Shown here piece after piece: positions 5,653 through 7,982 of a stretch of 7,982 nucleotides of DNA. The notes beneath the pieces were generated by a model. It searched no databases, was not told where the DNA came from, and was given only the letters and a program-made list of their open reading frames with translations. Location of the stretch: NCBI GenBank assembly GCA_035395685.1, contig DAOPBR010000079.1:1-7982 (forward strand). Direction: 5' to 3'. This DNA is from JAKJGA01 sp029554345. GTDB lineage: Bacteria > Spirochaetota > UBA4802 > JAFGJZ01. Positions within the stretch are counted from its first letter, which is position 1. Every line of letters begins with the position of its first letter. The translations under genes were made by a program, and so were the position numbers.

Positions 5653-6453
5653 ATGCGCTTTTTCCGTTACATAACAATATTTCTACTTTGCTTTGCGGTT
5701 TTTCAGCCGCAGCTTGACGCACAAAAAGCGGCATCCAGCACAAGAGCGGGAGTTCAGCGTTTTGCGCAGAAGGGTCTCAAAGATAACAGATATTATATTT
5801 ATTACATAAATTCCACCATAACAAACTTCGGTTCGGAGGAAGACAGAACTAAATTTGAAGGAATAATCAGAAGGGATATTCTCTGTCAGGTGATGTACCT
5901 CAAGTTTGATTTCCGTGCGGCATACCGTCAGATAAGGAAAAATCAAAAAGATCTGATAGAACTTTATCTTAAGAAGCTCGATGATGAAGAAATATCGGTT
6001 AAGGCTCTGCTTGATGAGTTTGCTCCATTGGCGGTAAATTCCGGAGACGCGAAATCGAAGCATTATCTTAAACTCGGTTACCGGGAGCTTGCGAGCGCGA
6101 AGATTGAAGCGACGATGGCGGATAACTATAAACCCCTGCTTTATTCGCTAAGACTTCATAAATATTCCCGTGCGATGAAAAGACTCAAGGAAGCGAAGCG
6201 GTATGCTTTTCTCGCGCGGATTCAGCCGCATCTTACACGTGAAGAAAAGATAAAAGAGAAGATTCTGTCTTTTGAGGAAATTCTTGTTAAGATTGATTCT
6301 TTTTCCGAAGGTGTCGAACGCGAAAAGTTTAAGCTGATTCATTATGATTCTTACTATAAAACTCCTGTACAGTCATCAATAGTTGATTCTGTCTGGGGAG
6401 ATAAGGAATTCAGCAAAAGGATGCATGCCGATTATGCTGAAGAAGCAAAATAA
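5653..6453 (+). CDS. Secreted, helix-rich protein of unknown function
   Basis: A 266-residue protein. The start is supported by AAGGAA (5642-5647), five bases before the ATG. Residues 1-23 form a Sec signal with probable cleavage after LDA, leaving Gln24 first. The mature protein is strongly helical and basic, with many Lys, Arg and Glu. It includes NFGSEED (58-64), a run rich in aromatic and charged residues (about 82-105) and a Tyr/Arg/Lys-rich helix pair (about 153-190) of TPR-like look, though no canonical TPR can be shown. It resembles the convergent 212-residue protein around residues 44-105, suggesting distant paralogy (inference). One base separates its TAA from the ATG of the HEAT-repeat gene, so the two are almost surely co-transcribed. 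I do not recognise a named family. Confidence 0.85.
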   Translation: MRFFRYITIFLLCFAVFQPQLDAQKAASSTRAGVQRFAQKGLKDNRYYIYYINSTITNFGSEEDRTKFEGIIRRDILCQVMYLKFDFRAAYRQIRKNQKDLIELYLKKLDDEEISVKALLDEFAPLAVNSGDAKSKHYLKLGYRELASAKIEATMADNYKPLLYSLRLHKYSRAMKRLKEAKRYAFLARIQPHLTREEKIKEKILSFEEILVKIDSFSEGVEREKFKLIHYDSYYKTPVQSSIVDSVWGDKEFSKRMHADYAEEAK

Positions 6454-6454
6454 G

Positions 6455-7249
6455 ATGAGCAAAAATATTCTTTTACTGCTCACTGCATTGTTTTTTTTTC
6501 ATCTGTCATGTTCTCATAATACCGCCGATGAAGCCAAAATGCAGGAATATCTTCGAAGCATTTCAATAGCAGAAAAGCAATACCAAAGTGCGTATTGGAT
6601 CGACCGACGAAACGCGGTTAATCTTGCTTCAAAATATCCGTATTCAAGAACGGAAAAATTTCTACAGAAAGCAAGTTCTGATCCGTATAACAAAGTTAGA
6701 ATTGAAGCTGTACGTTCGCTTGTTCAGTTTAATACACCTTCGACAATATCCGTTCTTTCGGAAATAGCGCAGTTAAAGAATGATTATGTTATCCGTCTGG
6801 AAGCTTTGAAGGTTCTTGCGGAGTTCAAGAGCCCTGCATGCGCTGATATTTTTATTTTTTCTTATGATGATGCTAACTGGATGATACGTGAAGCCGCAGT
6901 CAAGGGATTGTTTTCGATAGATCATGCGAAGATCGGAAGGATTCAGAATGAGTATTTCCCGATGGTAATTTCTGATGATTCTTTAAGCGTAAGGATTGCG
7001 GCATTGAATTCGCTTTCATACAGGGATGTTAATGATTATCCGCTAATCCGTGCGGAAATATTAAAGAAAGATAATTTGCAAAAGTATACGTATCTTTGCG
7101 CTCTTCTTTCTGCGCTTGAAGGTTTTATGATTGATGCGGAATTGTCAGTCAGAATCAAGGAGCTTCTTGTAAGTCTTAATGCTGAAGTGAGAGTGCGGTC
7201 GCTTAAAGTCTTAAAAAAGAGTGCGGAAATATCTGATAATATGGAATAA
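6455..7249 (+). CDS. HEAT-repeat protein, probable lipoprotein
   Basis: A 264-residue protein from ATG 6455, one base after the previous stop. Residues 1-18 are a short hydrophobic signal ending FHLSC, so Cys19 could be lipidated; His at -3 makes the lipobox poor. Repeated helical-hairpin units carry the HEAT pattern of hydrophobic-R-x-E-A-hydrophobic and a closing Leu: DPYNKVRIEAVRSLVQF (76-92), NDYVIRLEALKVLAEF (109-124), ANWMIREAAVKGLFSI (140-155), DDSLSVRIAALNSLSYR (174-190) and a last one near 242-255. Such solenoids bind other proteins; the partner is unknown, and the protein from the same operon is the obvious candidate. In-frame upstream ATGs at 6425 and 6434 would add 10 or 7 residues inside the preceding gene and still give a signal peptide, so the exact start is not certain. 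Translation is probably coupled. Confidence 0.85.
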   Translation: MSKNILLLLTALFFFHLSCSHNTADEAKMQEYLRSISIAEKQYQSAYWIDRRNAVNLASKYPYSRTEKFLQKASSDPYNKVRIEAVRSLVQFNTPSTISVLSEIAQLKNDYVIRLEALKVLAEFKSPACADIFIFSYDDANWMIREAAVKGLFSIDHAKIGRIQNEYFPMVISDDSLSVRIAALNSLSYRDVNDYPLIRAEILKKDNLQKYTYLCALLSALEGFMIDAELSVRIKELLVSLNAEVRVRSLKVLKKSAEISDNME

Positions 7250-7280
7250 AAAACCCGCCTTGCGGCGGGCTGAATTTTTA
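7250..7280. terminator. Bidirectional intrinsic terminator between convergent genes
   Basis: CCCGCC (7254-7259) pairs with GGCGGG (7264-7269). Read on the minus strand, the loop is GCAA (a GNRA tetraloop) and the stem is followed by TTTTTTATT, an excellent terminator for the 212-residue gene. On the plus strand the stem is followed by CTGAATTTTTA, adequate for the HEAT-repeat operon. It begins just after the HEAT stop, and the minus-strand stop lies 9-11 bases beyond the stem. Confidence 0.9.
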
Positions 7281-7916
7281 ATTTTCTTTTTCCTTTGAGA
7301 CGTAAAGTTCAAGAGCATTGTCTTTCTTGTCTTTTTCATATTCCTGAGGAATAGGCTGTTTGATGGCTTCATAATAAAGAAGAATTTTTTCTTTTGATCT
7401 GCGGTAAAGATCGATTGCATTTACAGGTTTCTTTCTAATGTAGAAATCATTTGCTTTTGCAAGGGATTCAGAAGCTTCGTTGAGAAGTTTTTCAAGCGCA
7501 GGATCGGCCTTTTTCCCGTCCAGTGAAAGCTTGATTGTATATTTGGTGTGAATCTCAATTATTTCTGTGTGCATTTTTGAAGTAGAATCTTTGTATTTTG
7601 CCGCGATTGACATTCCTGTTTCAATAATGTCCTTCTCGTTCAGCTTAAAAGCCGCGGCAGAATCATCGTATTCTTTTGCAAAATACTTTGAAGTCGCTGA
7701 AGCGTAACCCGATACAAGACGGTTGAATTCTGCTTCTCCTCCGCCGAAATTCATGATGGCAAAATAAAGATTTTTTATAGCTCTGAAGTTGTCTATACTC
7801 AGTTTTTTTACTACAGAGTGAGGGTTTGACCCGCCCGAAGGTTTAAACTGTGCAAGCAGCGCGCCTGATATCAAAAAAACCGCTGCTAAAAGCAGAACTG
7901 GCATTCTCCTGTTCAT
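7278..7916 (-). CDS. Secreted, helix-rich protein of unknown function
   Basis: A 212-residue protein. AGGAG (7927-7923), six bases before the ATG at 7916, supports the start. The signal peptide has Arg3-Arg4 but no Tat motif (MNRRMPVLLL), a hydrophobic run to about 21, and probable cleavage after Ala22, leaving QFKPSGGS. The mature part is mostly amphipathic helix: 43-55, a conserved-looking NFGGGE turn (56-61), helices at about 62-81 and 83-112, and a C-terminal unit (about 141-187, with AIDLYRRSKEKILLYYEAI at 167-185) reminiscent of TPR-type hairpins. It shares the ladder of positions around NFG with the 266-residue protein. The end is defined by the shared terminator. No named family is recognised; a periplasmic or envelope role is only inferred. 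Confidence 0.85.
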   Translation of the reverse strand: MNRRMPVLLLAAVFLISGALLAQFKPSGGSNPHSVVKKLSIDNFRAIKNLYFAIMNFGGGEAEFNRLVSGYASATSKYFAKEYDDSAAAFKLNEKDIIETGMSIAAKYKDSTSKMHTEIIEIHTKYTIKLSLDGKKADPALEKLLNEASESLAKANDFYIRKKPVNAIDLYRRSKEKILLYYEAIKQPIPQEYEKDKKDNALELYVSKEKEN

Positions 7917-7982
7917 AAAACTCTCCTAATATACCGTTTTGCCGGTTAACTATGTTCTCGTCATATTTTGTTAAAAGTCAAG
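7917..7982 (-). promoter_or_regulatory. Upstream region of the 212-residue gene, with a possible -35 box
   Basis: On the minus strand a TTGACT (7981-7976) lies at the window edge, 60 bp before the ATG, but no good -10 is found 16-19 bp downstream. A short ACCG/CGGT inverted repeat (7933-7946) and AGGAG (7927-7923) follow. Only the ribosome binding site is firm; the promoter may lie partly outside. Confidence 0.3.

Noticed and set aside
6383..6454. Earlier ATG (6383) for the HEAT-repeat gene
   Set aside because: It would place about 24 residues ahead of the signal peptide and overlap the previous gene by 71 bp.
1..7982. CRISPR, tRNA, insertion sequence, phage or toxin-antitoxin content
   Set aside because: No regularly spaced repeats, cloverleaf-like segments, transposase motifs or paired small toxin/antitoxin genes were seen on either strand.

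Overview
The window looks like an ordinary chromosomal stretch from an AT-rich (roughly 37-40 % G+C by eye) Gram-negative bacterium, probably an anaerobe. The basis is an exported, tyrosine-rich protein resembling an outer-membrane beta-barrel, several proteins with Sec or Tat signals, a multi-cluster membrane ferredoxin and a standard bacterial HU. The HU and the set of secreted orphans suggest a less-studied phylum (Fibrobacterota-, Elusimicrobiota- or Spirochaetota-like), but the sequence alone cannot fix the lineage. I see no tRNA, rRNA, CRISPR array, insertion sequence, phage gene or attachment site.

Left part (1-4050, all minus strand). A GTG-started, Tat-exported DUF362 protein overlaps by 4 bp (ATGA) the gene for a 506-residue membrane iron-sulfur protein. 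That protein joins a NapH/MauN-like polyferredoxin to a NapG/MauM-like four-cluster ferredoxin, with a degenerate Tat-like segment at the junction. The two genes form a redox module of unknown partner. Beyond a perfect 12-bp hairpin follows a large exported barrel-like protein, cut by the window edge. It has its own near-consensus promoter, placed so that transcription should begin at the start codon itself.

Middle (4051-5652). A 261-bp divergent intergenic region holds inverted and direct repeats between the DUF362 gene and a plus-strand HU gene. HU ends in a GNRA-loop terminator, which lies only 10 bp ahead of a stand-alone YqfO/NIF3-type PII-like domain protein. That gene overlaps, tail to tail by 11 bp, a minus-strand secreted orphan whose promoter also sits at leaderless distance from its ATG.

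Right part (5653-7982). A secreted helical orphan and a HEAT-repeat, probable lipoprotein form a tight two-gene operon. It converges on a third secreted orphan through a shared bidirectional terminator. The first and third of these proteins look distantly related, so this end may encode a small envelope-associated family. No complete new system can be claimed. The most notable points are the DUF362/NapH-NapG fusion pair, the two predicted leaderless transcripts, the repeats upstream of HU and the putative paralogue pair.
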